Assembly (NCBI GenBank): GCA_002299915.1
Contig: DBOG01000008.1
Coordinates: 1 to 8,857, forward strand
Length of the DNA stretch: 8,857 nt
From: Proteobacteria bacterium UBA652
GTDB taxonomy: Bacteria; Pseudomonadota; Gammaproteobacteria; Nitrosococcales; Methylophagaceae
Direction of reading: 5' to 3'
Below the pieces are notes generated by a model, which was given only the letters and a program-made list of their open reading frames with translations, had not been told where the DNA came from and did no database searches. How positions within the stretch are numbered: position 1 is the stretch's first letter; each line of letters starts with the position of its first letter. The position numbers and the translations under genes are program-made. Below, in pieces: positions 1-7,054 of the stretch.

Positions 1-48
1 GTCAGTGGCGGCAACGGGGGAGCCAGTGGCATCATTGTGGTAATAGGT
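1..48 (-). other. RHS core motif LTYYHNDATGSPVAATD
   Basis: Residues 1280-1296 contain the YxHxDxxGSPxAxTD signature of RHS proteins, in which the polypeptide passes into the conserved core shortly before the variable C-terminal domain. It shows that the protein is still a genuine RHS protein downstream of the dockerin insert. The rest of the core and the C-terminal tip must lie left of this window. Confidence 0.85.
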
Positions 49-3000
49 GAGTTGCTCTGCTGCCATCATTGGATTGATTTGAATTGGGCTTGGGCTTGGG
101 CCTAGCACTTGATTGATGGCTGCGATGACATCTGCAATATTTAACACACCATCACCATTACAGTCATTGGCTTCGGTTACGGTGTCGCCATTGAGGACGG
201 CGTTGATAATGCCGATAACATCTGAGATGTTGATGGTGGAATCACCCGTGATATCACATTGCAAGATGGTTATTATTTGCTCGCCTTCTGCATTGGCAAT
301 GAGTTGGCTGCCTAGGTATATATATTCTTTGCCTAGGGGCAGGGCTGCGCCAACATTATATTCTCCTAGTAAGCCACCACTTGCGCCATAGGCATATTGG
401 ATATCATCAACATTTGTTTGTTTGCTGACTTTCATACCATTGCCATCATAGCCGAAGGTGTGGGTTGCAACGGTGCTGGTGCCGGTGCCTTGGGCGGTTC
501 TTAAGCTACCTGCATCATCATAGATGTATGCTAGTGATTTGAATGGTTGGCTTGTGTTAGTGAAAATACCTGTTTCGGTGGTGATATTGCCATAGATATC
601 ATAGGTGAAGTCTAGCCTTGGGTTGCTGCTGCCATTTAGCGTGTTAATTCTGCCCAGTGCTCGGGCTGATGCGTGGGTCGAATTATAATAAAAATATGTG
701 CTTATGTCACCATTGAGGGTTTTAGTTCTTATATTGCCTTGACCATCATAAGTATAGGACATATTCCCCCAGCTACCGGCTGCGGTTGCTAAGCGGTTCA
801 TGCCATCGTAGCTTAGGGTTTTTGTGTTGGCGTTATCAATGCCATCGGTGATGGAGAGGGTGTTGCCGATGGTGTCATAGTCATAGGTTAGGTCTGTGGT
901 GTTTACGCCATTAGATGCCTTTATTCTGTCGGTATATAGGCGTTCATCTAGTGTGATGTCTGTTGTTTGACCATTGGCATAGACCATTTTTTTGATATGA
1001 CCAGAGGGGTGATATTGTATGTTTGTGACATAGGGCAATACTTTAGTCGCTCTTGATAGGCCATTAGGCATATAATTAATGGTGCGCCCCGATGGATATT
1101 GCAGGGTTTGTATGACATCAGTATTATTGTATGTGTAGCTGTTGGTGTAAGGCACGCCCGCGATTAAAATGGTTTCTGATTCAAGATTGTCATTTTGATC
1201 GTAGAGATATGTGCGGCTGCTGTCTGCGTTGCTGACCGTGGCGACATTATCATTGGCATCATAGGTGAAGCTCACATCTGGCGTGGCATTGGGGTAATTT
1301 ATTAGCGCCAGTCTATTACGGTCATCATAGCTGTTTATGGTTACAGCTGAAGCGCCGACCTGCCGCGAGGTCATATTACCAATGGCATCTCTGCCGAATG
1401 TCGTGACGCCTGTTTCAGGATGGGTTTCAGATTCTAAATAATAGCGCGAATCATAGGCAAAAGTTCTGCTATGCCCGAGGCATTGGCCTGTGCTAGAGTC
1501 CGTTTCCCCTTGATGAACGAACTCCATTTGATTTAACAGGTTATACCTCATTGCAGTACAAACATCCTCTGGAGACTGGATAAACGTAGGTACACCTTCA
1601 CTATCGGGGTTGCCATACACACTGTATTGAGTCAATGTTTGATTACCCCGTTCATCTATTTCTATTACAATACTCAAACCTTCATAGCTATAGGTCTTAA
1701 AAGCACCATCTGGATGTTCTATGCGAAGCAAGCGCCCAATCACATCATAAGTAAATTGGGAGCCTTCTACAGAATTAGGATATGATTCAAATGTTTTCTG
1801 CCCTAACGCATCATATTCCGTTGCTTGCGTAATTATCTCTCCCGTTCCTCCTAAATCTCGTCTTATTGTTTCAATCGCCTTGCCGAAACCATCAAACGTT
1901 ATTTTTTCTTGATAATTTCCTCTGGTAAGGGTTTTACTACTATCGCCCCAAATAACTGTCGCATCCGCTTTAATCGGGAAATCAATTCTGGTAACACGAT
2001 TCAGGGCATCATAAGTAAACGCTTTTGTATTACCTCGTCCATTTGTGATGGAGGAGACTGTGCCTGCATTATTAACTGTGCGCGTAATTGTTACCCCTTC
2101 TGGATGCGCTTCACTTCTCGCTGTACCACGATAATAGTCACTCAAGGTAACCACATTATTGCGGGCATCAGTTGTTGTTGCTAAGTCACCATCTGGCGTG
2201 TATGTGTAGCTAGTTACTACACCGTATGTGTTTTCAGATGTTAACTGGCCTATATTGTTATAAGCACGACTTGTCTGGCCGATACTGACTAAGTCTTCAT
2301 TTTGGGGCTTACCAAGAATCCATTTAACGGGATCATTAAAATAAGTTAGATGGATAATTTTGTCTGGATCTCCAGAAATTCCTGATGTTTGTTCAATTGT
2401 TTGTGGATTACCATACTCATCATGATTCGACATGATGTTGTCATGTACAGAGGAACCATATGACCCACCCGGATCTCGTGAGGTACTAATTTTTGTTTGT
2501 ATCGGGGCATGTGTTTCCTGATCGCTCTGTGTTGGATCCCCATAATAAAGGTTTTCGTCGGAAATCTTTCGCTTCCCCCAACTGTATACCTCCGCATGAA
2601 CTAAAGAATTATTTAGCGCATATTTATTAGATCCTATCAAGAGCCCTACAGCCCATACATTCCCTAAACCTGTGACGGTTGCCCCTTGATGTATATATTC
2701 CTCCTTCCCGTCGGGCTTCGTTATTGTTGTCACATCTGCGAGTCCATCTACTCCTGGTCTTTCTAGATCTGGAAGAAGTAATGATCCAGGGGCAAAGACA
2801 TATGTCCATGTGCCAGAAGTAACATTTGGCCCTGACGTGGTTTTTGTGAAAATAGAGGTGGTTTCTCGTAACTGATCGGGATCAAATCGAACATGTTGAT
2901 AGGTATATTCATACACGCCTTTATAGGGGTGGGTTACTTTTTTAATGGAATATTTTCCTACACCAAAAAAAGTAGGTGAGTAATATTGATATTCCCACGT

Positions 3001-3888
3001 TTGATTCGAGGGTAAAGTAACCTTTGTTAGAAAAGGACGACACTGTGGATAATCAGAATCGGCGTCGGCAAGCATACCCGCATATTCATATGTCCATTCT
3101 CGAACTCCCTCTTGAATGGATTTCAGTAGAAAACAACTTCCGAAATTCTGATAGTTGAACTCAATTAGCCGACCATCATCCACAAATACACTGCCATTTT
3201 TCTTCCCACCTTTCACTTCATCAATATAAACATAGCCATTTGTATCTTGATAGCTAATTTGAATTGCGTTATTATTGAGATCTAGAATTTCAGAAGTATA
3301 CCAGCTGGTTTCGACTATATTATTATCCGTTTCAACAAAAGCAATCACATCCATTTTTAGCTTTCTGCCATCAGGCGCACTTACTAAGAGGCCCTCTGAA
3401 GTACACTTCATCCGCCAATTGCTTTTTGTGATTAAATCACCTGAACCATCCATGGCTAACACTAATATCTCGCGTGAACCATCTGGGTGTTCTAGTGACG
3501 GGTTATCTAGTGTTGAGACTGAGAACACATGTTGACCACACACCTTATCAATATGTGCCACTGGTACGACAATACGACCAAAATGCATTGTCCAACCAAT
3601 GCCATACTGACTGCTATAGCTTGGTTGTGCATTATCAAAATCTTGATGATTCTGATAAACGCGATTGATAGCAATATCCATCCCGCCATTACCTGGTACG
3701 GTAATATCGGTATGCAATAATTGTATCGTGCCTGAGAACGGGGCGATGGTTTCATTAACATCTGCATTTAATGTTTTAAACGGATGCAATCCCGGTTCTG
3801 CATAATAATCACGCTGTTCTTCTGCGTATACGCTGACTTGGAACAATGAGAGGAGGAAAAATAATCCTGCTGATAATATTATACGCAT
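1..3888 (-). CDS. Secreted RHS/YD-repeat protein with an embedded dockerin-like module (3' end outside the window)
   Basis: The reading frame from the ATG at 3888 to the left edge has 1296 codons and no stop; the gene continues past base 1. The start has a good ribosome binding site (AAGGA, 7-base spacer). Residues 1-22 form a signal peptide ending VYA before EEQ. Residues about 50-106 (PFSGTIQLLHTDITVPGNGG, then GIGWTMHFGRI) match the usual RHS N-terminal region. Residues about 110-530 are less repetitive and probably beta-rich. YD-type repeats fill about 537-1180, for example FTYDALNRVTRID near 624 and FTYDVIGRLLRIEHPDG near 712. YIYLGSQLIA (1189-1198) and YYHNDATGSPVAATD (1282-1296) are RHS core motifs, separated by a dockerin-like insert. 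RHS repeats in known proteins build a hollow beta shell around a C-terminal cargo, often a toxin. No PAAR or transmembrane region is visible at the N terminus, so Sec export is more likely than type VI loading. The cargo and function cannot be seen here. Confidence 0.93.
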   Translation of the reverse strand, partial: MRIILSAGLFFLLSLFQVSVYAEEQRDYYAEPGLHPFKTLNADVNETIAPFSGTIQLLHTDITVPGNGGMDIAINRVYQNHQDFDNAQPSYSSQYGIGWTMHFGRIVVPVAHIDKVCGQHVFSVSTLDNPSLEHPDGSREILVLAMDGSGDLITKSNWRMKCTSEGLLVSAPDGRKLKMDVIAFVETDNNIVETSWYTSEILDLNNNAIQISYQDTNGYVYIDEVKGGKKNGSVFVDDGRLIEFNYQNFGSCFLLKSIQEGVREWTYEYAGMLADADSDYPQCRPFLTKVTLPSNQTWEYQYYSPTFFGVGKYSIKKVTHPYKGVYEYTYQHVRFDPDQLRETTSIFTKTTSGPNVTSGTWTYVFAPGSLLLPDLERPGVDGLADVTTITKPDGKEEYIHQGATVTGLGNVWAVGLLIGSNKYALNNSLVHAEVYSWGKRKISDENLYYGDPTQSDQETHAPIQTKISTSRDPGGSYGSSVHDNIMSNHDEYGNPQTIEQTSGISGDPDKIIHLTYFNDPVKWILGKPQNEDLVSIGQTSRAYNNIGQLTSENTYGVVTSYTYTPDGDLATTTDARNNVVTLSDYYRGTARSEAHPEGVTITRTVNNAGTVSSITNGRGNTKAFTYDALNRVTRIDFPIKADATVIWGDSSKTLTRGNYQEKITFDGFGKAIETIRRDLGGTGEIITQATEYDALGQKTFESYPNSVEGSQFTYDVIGRLLRIEHPDGAFKTYSYEGLSIVIEIDERGNQTLTQYSVYGNPDSEGVPTFIQSPEDVCTAMRYNLLNQMEFVHQGETDSSTGQCLGHSRTFAYDSRYYLESETHPETGVTTFGRDAIGNMTSRQVGASAVTINSYDDRNRLALINYPNATPDVSFTYDANDNVATVSNADSSRTYLYDQNDNLESETILIAGVPYTNSYTYNNTDVIQTLQYPSGRTINYMPNGLSRATKVLPYVTNIQYHPSGHIKKMVYANGQTTDITLDERLYTDRIKASNGVNTTDLTYDYDTIGNTLSITDGIDNANTKTLSYDGMNRLATAAGSWGNMSYTYDGQGNIRTKTLNGDISTYFYYNSTHASARALGRINTLNGSSNPRLDFTYDIYGNITTETGIFTNTSQPFKSLAYIYDDAGSLRTAQGTGTSTVATHTFGYDGNGMKVSKQTNVDDIQYAYGASGGLLGEYNVGAALPLGKEYIYLGSQLIANAEGEQIITILQCDITGDSTINISDVIGIINAVLNGDTVTEANDCNGDGVLNIADVIAAINQVLGPSPSPIQINPMMAAEQLTYYHNDATGSPVAATD
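100..258 (-). other. Dockerin-like type I domain encoded within the RHS gene (two EF-hand-like loops)
   Basis: Residues about 1211-1263 of the RHS protein hold two tandem repeats. Repeat 1 has the loop DITGDSTINISD followed by the helix VIGIINAVLNG. Repeat 2 has DCNGDGVLNIAD followed by VIAAINQVLG. Both loops keep the dockerin calcium ligands: D1, T or N at 3, D5, N9 and D12. The pair is therefore predicted to fold and bind two calcium ions. A cysteine lies just before loop 1 (C1211) and another at position 2 of loop 2 (C1243). A PSPSP-containing linker follows before the RHS core resumes. In cellulosomes dockerins dock to cohesins, but dockerin-like modules also occur in many non-cellulosomal secreted proteins, so a cohesin partner is not implied. 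Confidence 0.9.
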
Positions 3889-3895
3889 ATTGATA

Positions 3896-3900
3896 TCCTT
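3896..3900 (-). promoter_or_regulatory. Ribosome binding site of the RHS gene
   Basis: AAGGA on the minus strand, 7 bases before the ATG at 3888. It supports this start codon, which also places the signal peptide exactly at the N terminus. Confidence 0.7.
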
Positions 3901-3963
3901 AAGATGTAAGACTACATAGCTTGGTTAGGTACCGATTTACAAGTTTTAAGTTCTTTGATTGCT

Positions 3964-3987
3964 ATCTTATGTGTTCTTGCTTAAGAT
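3964..3987 (-). repeat. Small inverted repeat in the gap between the small secreted gene and the RHS gene
   Basis: ATCTTA (3964-3969) and TAAGAT (3982-3987) are complementary arms around a 12-base loop, just after the stop codon of the small gene. The stem has only six mostly A-T pairs and no T-run, so it is not a convincing terminator. The same 103-base gap (3889-3991) holds a weak promoter-like pair on the minus strand: TTGTAA at 3942-3937 and TATGTA at 3918-3913, 18 bases apart. Nothing else stands out in the gap, and readthrough from the upstream gene is equally possible. Confidence 0.2.
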
Positions 3988-3991
3988 TTGA

Positions 3992-4237
3992 TTAATTAAC
4001 ATCAGGCGCAATAATAGCTGCTTGTGCTGGCTCAATACCTTTTTGTACCCTAAGCACAAGCAATCCTCTACCCTCAACTTGGTCATTTCCTTGATTAAAG
4101 GTCTGAAGTTGCTTGTCATTATCTTGTTGATCGAATTGAGGATCTAATTGCTGGCTATTTTGCTCATCATCTGCAGCTTGCGCATGCCAAGACAATACGC
4201 ATAATAAAGCGCTTAAATATAAAGTAGTTTTTCCCAT
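3992..4237 (-). CDS. Small secreted Gln/Asp-rich protein of unknown function (81 aa)
   Basis: I do not recognise this protein. Residues 1-21 form a clear Sec signal peptide: a lysine near the start, a hydrophobic core LYLSALLCVLSW and the cleavage motif AQA before ADDEQ. Residues about 22-55 are acidic and rich in Gln, Asp and Asn, so probably flexible. Residues about 56-81 are more ordinary, with GRGLLVLRVQKGIEP followed by a hydrophobic tail ending IIAPDVN. There is no lipobox and no second membrane segment, so the mature chain of about 60 residues should be released to the periplasm or beyond. A strong ribosome binding site and a promoter precede it, and a separate signal peptide argues for a real gene. 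It lies 84 bp after queC and 103 bp before the RHS gene, on the same strand. A link to the RHS protein is inferred from position only. Confidence 0.75.
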   Translation of the reverse strand: MGKTTLYLSALLCVLSWHAQAADDEQNSQQLDPQFDQQDNDKQLQTFNQGNDQVEGRGLLVLRVQKGIEPAQAAIIAPDVN

Positions 4238-4240
4238 AAA

Positions 4241-4248
4241 TCACCTCT
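4241..4248 (-). promoter_or_regulatory. Ribosome binding site of the small secreted protein
   Basis: AGAGGTGA on the minus strand lies just before the ATG at 4237; the AGAGG core is 6 bases upstream. It is one of the strongest sites in the window and supports the short gene being translated. Confidence 0.75.
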
Positions 4249-4270
4249 CTCTTAGTATGTTTTTATGTGT

Positions 4271-4298
4271 TCTATACATCACTTTACACTTTTGTCAA
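4271..4298 (-). promoter_or_regulatory. Sigma-70-type promoter for the small secreted gene, possibly also the RHS gene
   Basis: On the minus strand a perfect TTGACA (4298-4293) is followed after 16 bases by TATAGA (4276-4271), matching four of six -10 positions. Transcription would start about 25 bases before the ATG at 4237. The -35 box begins 24 bases after the queC stop codon, so the promoter uncouples the left genes from the tol-que run. A second TGACAAAA lies 12 bases upstream as a direct repeat (4309-4302). Confidence 0.6.
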
Positions 4299-4321
4299 AA
4301 TTTTTGTCAGGGAATTTCTCC

Positions 4322-4999
4322 TCATATTTGTTTTTGGTAATATGTGGGATCACTTATACCCGCCTGCTCGAAGCCTTGTTGGCGAAAACGGCAAGAATCA
4401 CATTGGCCACAGGCGCGGCCTTCGTTATCGGCTTGATAGCAGGAGATGGTTTGGCTGTAGTCTACGCCTAGCGCGATACCTTGTTGGATGATTTGGGATT
4501 TTGTTAAATCTATTAGTGGGGTGTGAATATGTAAATATTGCCCTTCCACACCTGCTTTGGTGGCAAGGTTGGCGAGCTTTTCAAATGCATTGATATATTC
4601 TGGTCGGCAATCTGGATAGCCTGAATAATCAACGGCATTGACGCCAACAAAAATGGCGTGGGCTTGTAAGACTTCTGCCCAGCCTAGGGCGATGGAGAGA
4701 AACACGGTGTTTCTGGCGGGGACATAGGTGACGGGGATGCCTGCTTCGTGGTGATCTGGCACATCGATCGTTGTATCCGTTAATGCTGATCCGCCGATGC
4801 TGCGTAGGTCTATGTTGATGACTTTATGTTCAATTGCGCCCATTTGGATAGACAGTTTTTTTGCAGCAACGAGCTCGGCATCATGGCGTTGGCCATAATC
4901 AAAACTTAAGGTGTAACAGTCAAACCCTTGCTGTTTGGCAATGGCTAGCGTGGTGACAGAATCTAGCCCTCCTGATAATAAAATAACGGCGCGTTTCAT
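4322..4999 (-). CDS. queC: 7-cyano-7-deazaguanine synthase (preQ0 synthase) QueC
   Basis: QueC converts 7-carboxy-7-deazaguanine to preQ0, using ATP and ammonia, in the cytoplasm; this is the step after QueE on the way to queuosine in tRNA. The 225-residue protein has the usual length. It shows the ATP-binding PP-loop SGGLDS at 9-14, DYGQRHDAE at 34-42, VPARN at 93-97, and NAVDYSGYPDCRPEY at 121-135. The four zinc-binding cysteines of the family are present at 187, 197, 200 and 203 (CGQCDSC). The ATG overlaps the queE stop codon by four bases (ATGA), which indicates translational coupling. The gene looks intact. It is the last gene of the conserved run; the next gene on the left has its own promoter. 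Confidence 0.97.
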   Translation of the reverse strand: MKRAVILLSGGLDSVTTLAIAKQQGFDCYTLSFDYGQRHDAELVAAKKLSIQMGAIEHKVINIDLRSIGGSALTDTTIDVPDHHEAGIPVTYVPARNTVFLSIALGWAEVLQAHAIFVGVNAVDYSGYPDCRPEYINAFEKLANLATKAGVEGQYLHIHTPLIDLTKSQIIQQGIALGVDYSQTISCYQADNEGRACGQCDSCRFRQQGFEQAGISDPTYYQKQI

Positions 5000-5643
5000 C
5001 GACCTTGCTCTGCATCCCAGAGATATTTATGTAGCTGCACTTGCATCCGTACGGGTAGCCTATCAGCTAAAATCCAGTCGGCAAGTTGTTCGGGGGGCAA
5101 TTCACCATGGATGGGGGAGAATAGAATTTCAGCTTTATTGCTTAAATCATGGGTTTTTAACATGTCTTTCGACCAATCATAATCGGCTTGATCGCTGATA
5201 ACAAATTTGACTTGGTCTTGTGGTTTGAGCAGGGCAATATTTTGCAGTTTATTTTTTTTCATTTCGCCTGATGCTGGGGTTTTGAGATCCATGACACAGA
5301 CCACTCTGGGATCCACCTTGGCAATATCCATTGCGCCGCTGGTTTCTAATGAAATTTCAGCATCTTCGAACCGATCACATAAGGCGGTGAGTAATGTATA
5401 ACAACTGGATTGGGCGAGCGGCTCGCCACCTGTGACGGTGATATAACGAGGTTGGTAGGCGGCGACTTGGTCAACAATATCGACAATTTCTAGTTTTTCA
5501 CCACCATGGAAGGCATAGTCTGTATCGCAATAATTGCAGCGCAGCGGACAGCCTGTTAAACGTACAAAAACGGTGGGTTGCCCCACCGTTCGTGATTCCC
5601 CTTGGAGGGAGTAGAATATTTCTGTAATGCGGCACTGCGCCAT
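4996..5643 (-). CDS. queE: 7-carboxy-7-deazaguanine synthase QueE (radical SAM)
   Basis: QueE is a radical SAM enzyme that contracts the ring of 6-carboxy-tetrahydropterin to give 7-carboxy-7-deazaguanine, the substrate of QueC. The 215-residue protein carries the iron-sulphur cluster motif C32-PLR-C36-NY-C39, the spacing of the common CX3CX2C form. It also has the substrate-loop signature FYSLQGES at 10-17, the SAM-binding TGGEP at 71-75 and LETSG at 99-103. The start at 5643 gives the normal family N terminus (RITEIFYSLQGE). Its ribosome binding site is weak: only AGG, about 10 bases upstream. It lies 26 bp after cpoB and overlaps queC by four bases. The other preQ0 pathway genes (queD, folE) are not in the window. 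Confidence 0.96.
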   Translation of the reverse strand: MAQCRITEIFYSLQGESRTVGQPTVFVRLTGCPLRCNYCDTDYAFHGGEKLEIVDIVDQVAAYQPRYITVTGGEPLAQSSCYTLLTALCDRFEDAEISLETSGAMDIAKVDPRVVCVMDLKTPASGEMKKNKLQNIALLKPQDQVKFVISDQADYDWSKDMLKTHDLSNKAEILFSPIHGELPPEQLADWILADRLPVRMQVQLHKYLWDAEQGR

Positions 5644-5669
5644 GTTTTTCTGCCTAGCTGTATCTTCTA

Positions 5670-6455
5670 CTACTGCCCAATGGCATCTAGCTTGCTTTGT
5701 GCTAACCTTGCTGCTGAGGTGCCTGGATATTGTTGGATCACTTTGGCTAGAGTTTCTTTTGCCGCAGCGGTGTCACCTTGTGCTTGCTGGCTAAAGCCAA
5801 GTTTTAAAGTGGCATCTGCTACTTTATTGCTGGTTGGAAAATCATTGATCACCATTTGAAAAGCCGCTACTGCTTTATCAAAGTTATTCAATACATATTC
5901 TGCTTCACCTTGCCAATAATAGGCATTCGGCAAATAGCTACTTTGTGGGTATTGTGCTGGAAAGGCCCCTAATGCTGCTGCAGCTGTTTCATATTCACCT
6001 TGGCGCAAGGTCTGCAATGCAGCTTGGTAGGCTGCTTCGCCTTGAACGTCTGAATCTGAGCTTGGCGTTGTTGGTGTTGGCAGATCCGTCCGATTATTCT
6101 CTGCATTTATTATATCTTGGCGCTCTGTGGTCGCTGGCGCTGATATGGGTGGCGGTACGTTAACTGGATTTGCATTCTCTGCTGCGGTGAGGCGTTGATC
6201 CAGATCGGCATAGAGATCTTTTTCACGGCGTTGCATCAATTCCAGCTGATACCGTAAATTTTCATTTTCACCATTAAGCCGTTGGATTTCGCCTTCTAAT
6301 TGATCAATCCGACTCATCAGTGAAATCAAGCCTTGGCCTTTCATCATACGTTCAAGCACATCCACCCGTTGCATAAGCTCCTTATCTTTTGCTACTGCCG
6401 ACAAGGGCAGTAGCAAAATAATAAGGGATAGACTTACTGTACGATATATATTCAT
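5670..6455 (-). CDS. cpoB: Cell division coordinator CpoB (YbgF), Tol-Pal associated TPR protein
   Basis: CpoB is a periplasmic protein that binds TolA and links Tol-Pal driven outer-membrane constriction to septal peptidoglycan synthesis. The 261 residues divide into a signal peptide at 1-22 (AVA before KDK) and a coiled-coil segment at about 24-95 with many Leu, Glu and Arg, which in the family drives trimer formation. A Pro/Thr/Asn-rich linker covers about 96-138, and about three tetratricopeptide repeats cover 140-250 (for example AYQAALQTLRQGEYETAAAA and AYYWQGEAEYVLNNFDKAVA). Length and layout are normal. The ATG overlaps the pal stop codon by one base (TAATG), and an AGGTGG ribosome binding site lies within the last codons of pal, so the two are translationally coupled. 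Confidence 0.95.
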   Translation of the reverse strand: MNIYRTVSLSLIILLLPLSAVAKDKELMQRVDVLERMMKGQGLISLMSRIDQLEGEIQRLNGENENLRYQLELMQRREKDLYADLDQRLTAAENANPVNVPPPISAPATTERQDIINAENNRTDLPTPTTPSSDSDVQGEAAYQAALQTLRQGEYETAAAALGAFPAQYPQSSYLPNAYYWQGEAEYVLNNFDKAVAAFQMVINDFPTSNKVADATLKLGFSQQAQGDTAAAKETLAKVIQQYPGTSAARLAQSKLDAIGQ

Positions 6456-7030
6456 TAGCCACCTACATAAAAGATTTCAACACGACGATTTTGCTGCCAT
6501 GCAGATTCAGAGTGCCCTTCCATTGCCGGGCGTTCTTCGCCAAAGCTGGTTGCTTGGAATTGGCTGCTGCTTGCGCCTTGCACCATGAGGATCTGACGTA
6601 CTGCCTGTGCACGGCGCTCACCTAAGGCAAGATTATATTCACGCGAGCCACGTTCATCGGTATGGCCTTCCAACCGCACGGTAATATTCGGATTGGCTGC
6701 CAAATAATCCGCATGGGCTTGCAGTGTCGATTCATCTTCTGCCCTAACAATATTGCTATTTAGTTCAAAATAGATAACCCGATTTGCCAGCGGGCTATTG
6801 GGGTCATTCAGTGCGTCATTAGTATAAGAATCACCATCACCTGCAATCACGGTTGCGGCACCATCATCAATCATTTCACCATTAAAACCATCTTCACCAA
6901 TGCCGGTACCCCCCGCGGTACCATCTTCTATACCCACATCGCTGCCATCTTGTAAATCATCTGTTGTGCTACAGGCTGATAGCCAAACTGTCATCATTAA
7001 TACGACTATTAATTGCATATATTTCATCAT
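6455..7030 (-). CDS. pal: Peptidoglycan-associated lipoprotein Pal
   Basis: Pal is an outer-membrane lipoprotein that binds peptidoglycan and, alternately, TolB. The 191-residue precursor has a lipoprotein signal with lipobox LSAC and the lipidated cysteine at position 20. Serine at +2 fits sorting to the outer membrane. Residues 21-83 form a Gly/Asp-rich linker with about 15 acidic residues and no Lys or Arg. The OmpA-like domain spans about 84-190. It has VIYFELNSNIV at 85-95 and the peptidoglycan-binding stretch EGHTDERGSREYNLALGERR at 121-140, followed by the usual NRRVEI near the end. Two ATG codons are adjacent at 7030 and 7027. GAGGA lies upstream at a spacing suiting either, so the start could differ by one residue. 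It follows tolB by 24 bp. Confidence 0.97.
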   Translation of the reverse strand: MMKYMQLIVVLMMTVWLSACSTTDDLQDGSDVGIEDGTAGGTGIGEDGFNGEMIDDGAATVIAGDGDSYTNDALNDPNSPLANRVIYFELNSNIVRAEDESTLQAHADYLAANPNITVRLEGHTDERGSREYNLALGERRAQAVRQILMVQGASSSQFQATSFGEERPAMEGHSESAWQQNRRVEIFYVGG

Positions 7031-7054
7031 AAATTCCTCTTCAAAAGTATAAAA

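Noticed and set aside
100..258. Evidence for a cellulosome
   Set aside because: A single dockerin-like module without cohesin, scaffoldin or glycoside hydrolase genes in the window does not support one.
113..391. Plus-strand open frame of 92 codons opposite the dockerin-encoding part
   Set aside because: It is antisense to a well-supported RHS frame, has no recognisable family, and its length is expected by chance opposite a repetitive gene.
421..2280. Recurring short motifs that might suggest a CRISPR array or DNA tandem repeats
   Set aside because: The recurrence is at protein level (YD repeats), with irregular spacing and divergent DNA, and the frame is open throughout.
3507..3767. Minus-strand open frame of 86 codons inside the RHS gene, plus overlapping plus-strand frames at 3275-3720
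   Set aside because: All lie in other frames of the RHS N-terminal region, which has clear RHS motifs and a signal peptide. None of the alternatives has a domain.
3889..3991. Rho-independent terminator between the small secreted gene and the RHS gene
   Set aside because: The only hairpin has a 6-bp A-T-rich stem, a 12-base loop and no T-run, so it is listed only as a weak inverted repeat.
6905..6922. Paired GGTACC sites in pal that look like an inverted repeat or operator
   Set aside because: They lie in the coding sequence for a Gly/Thr/Ala-rich linker and are explained by reused codons for GT.
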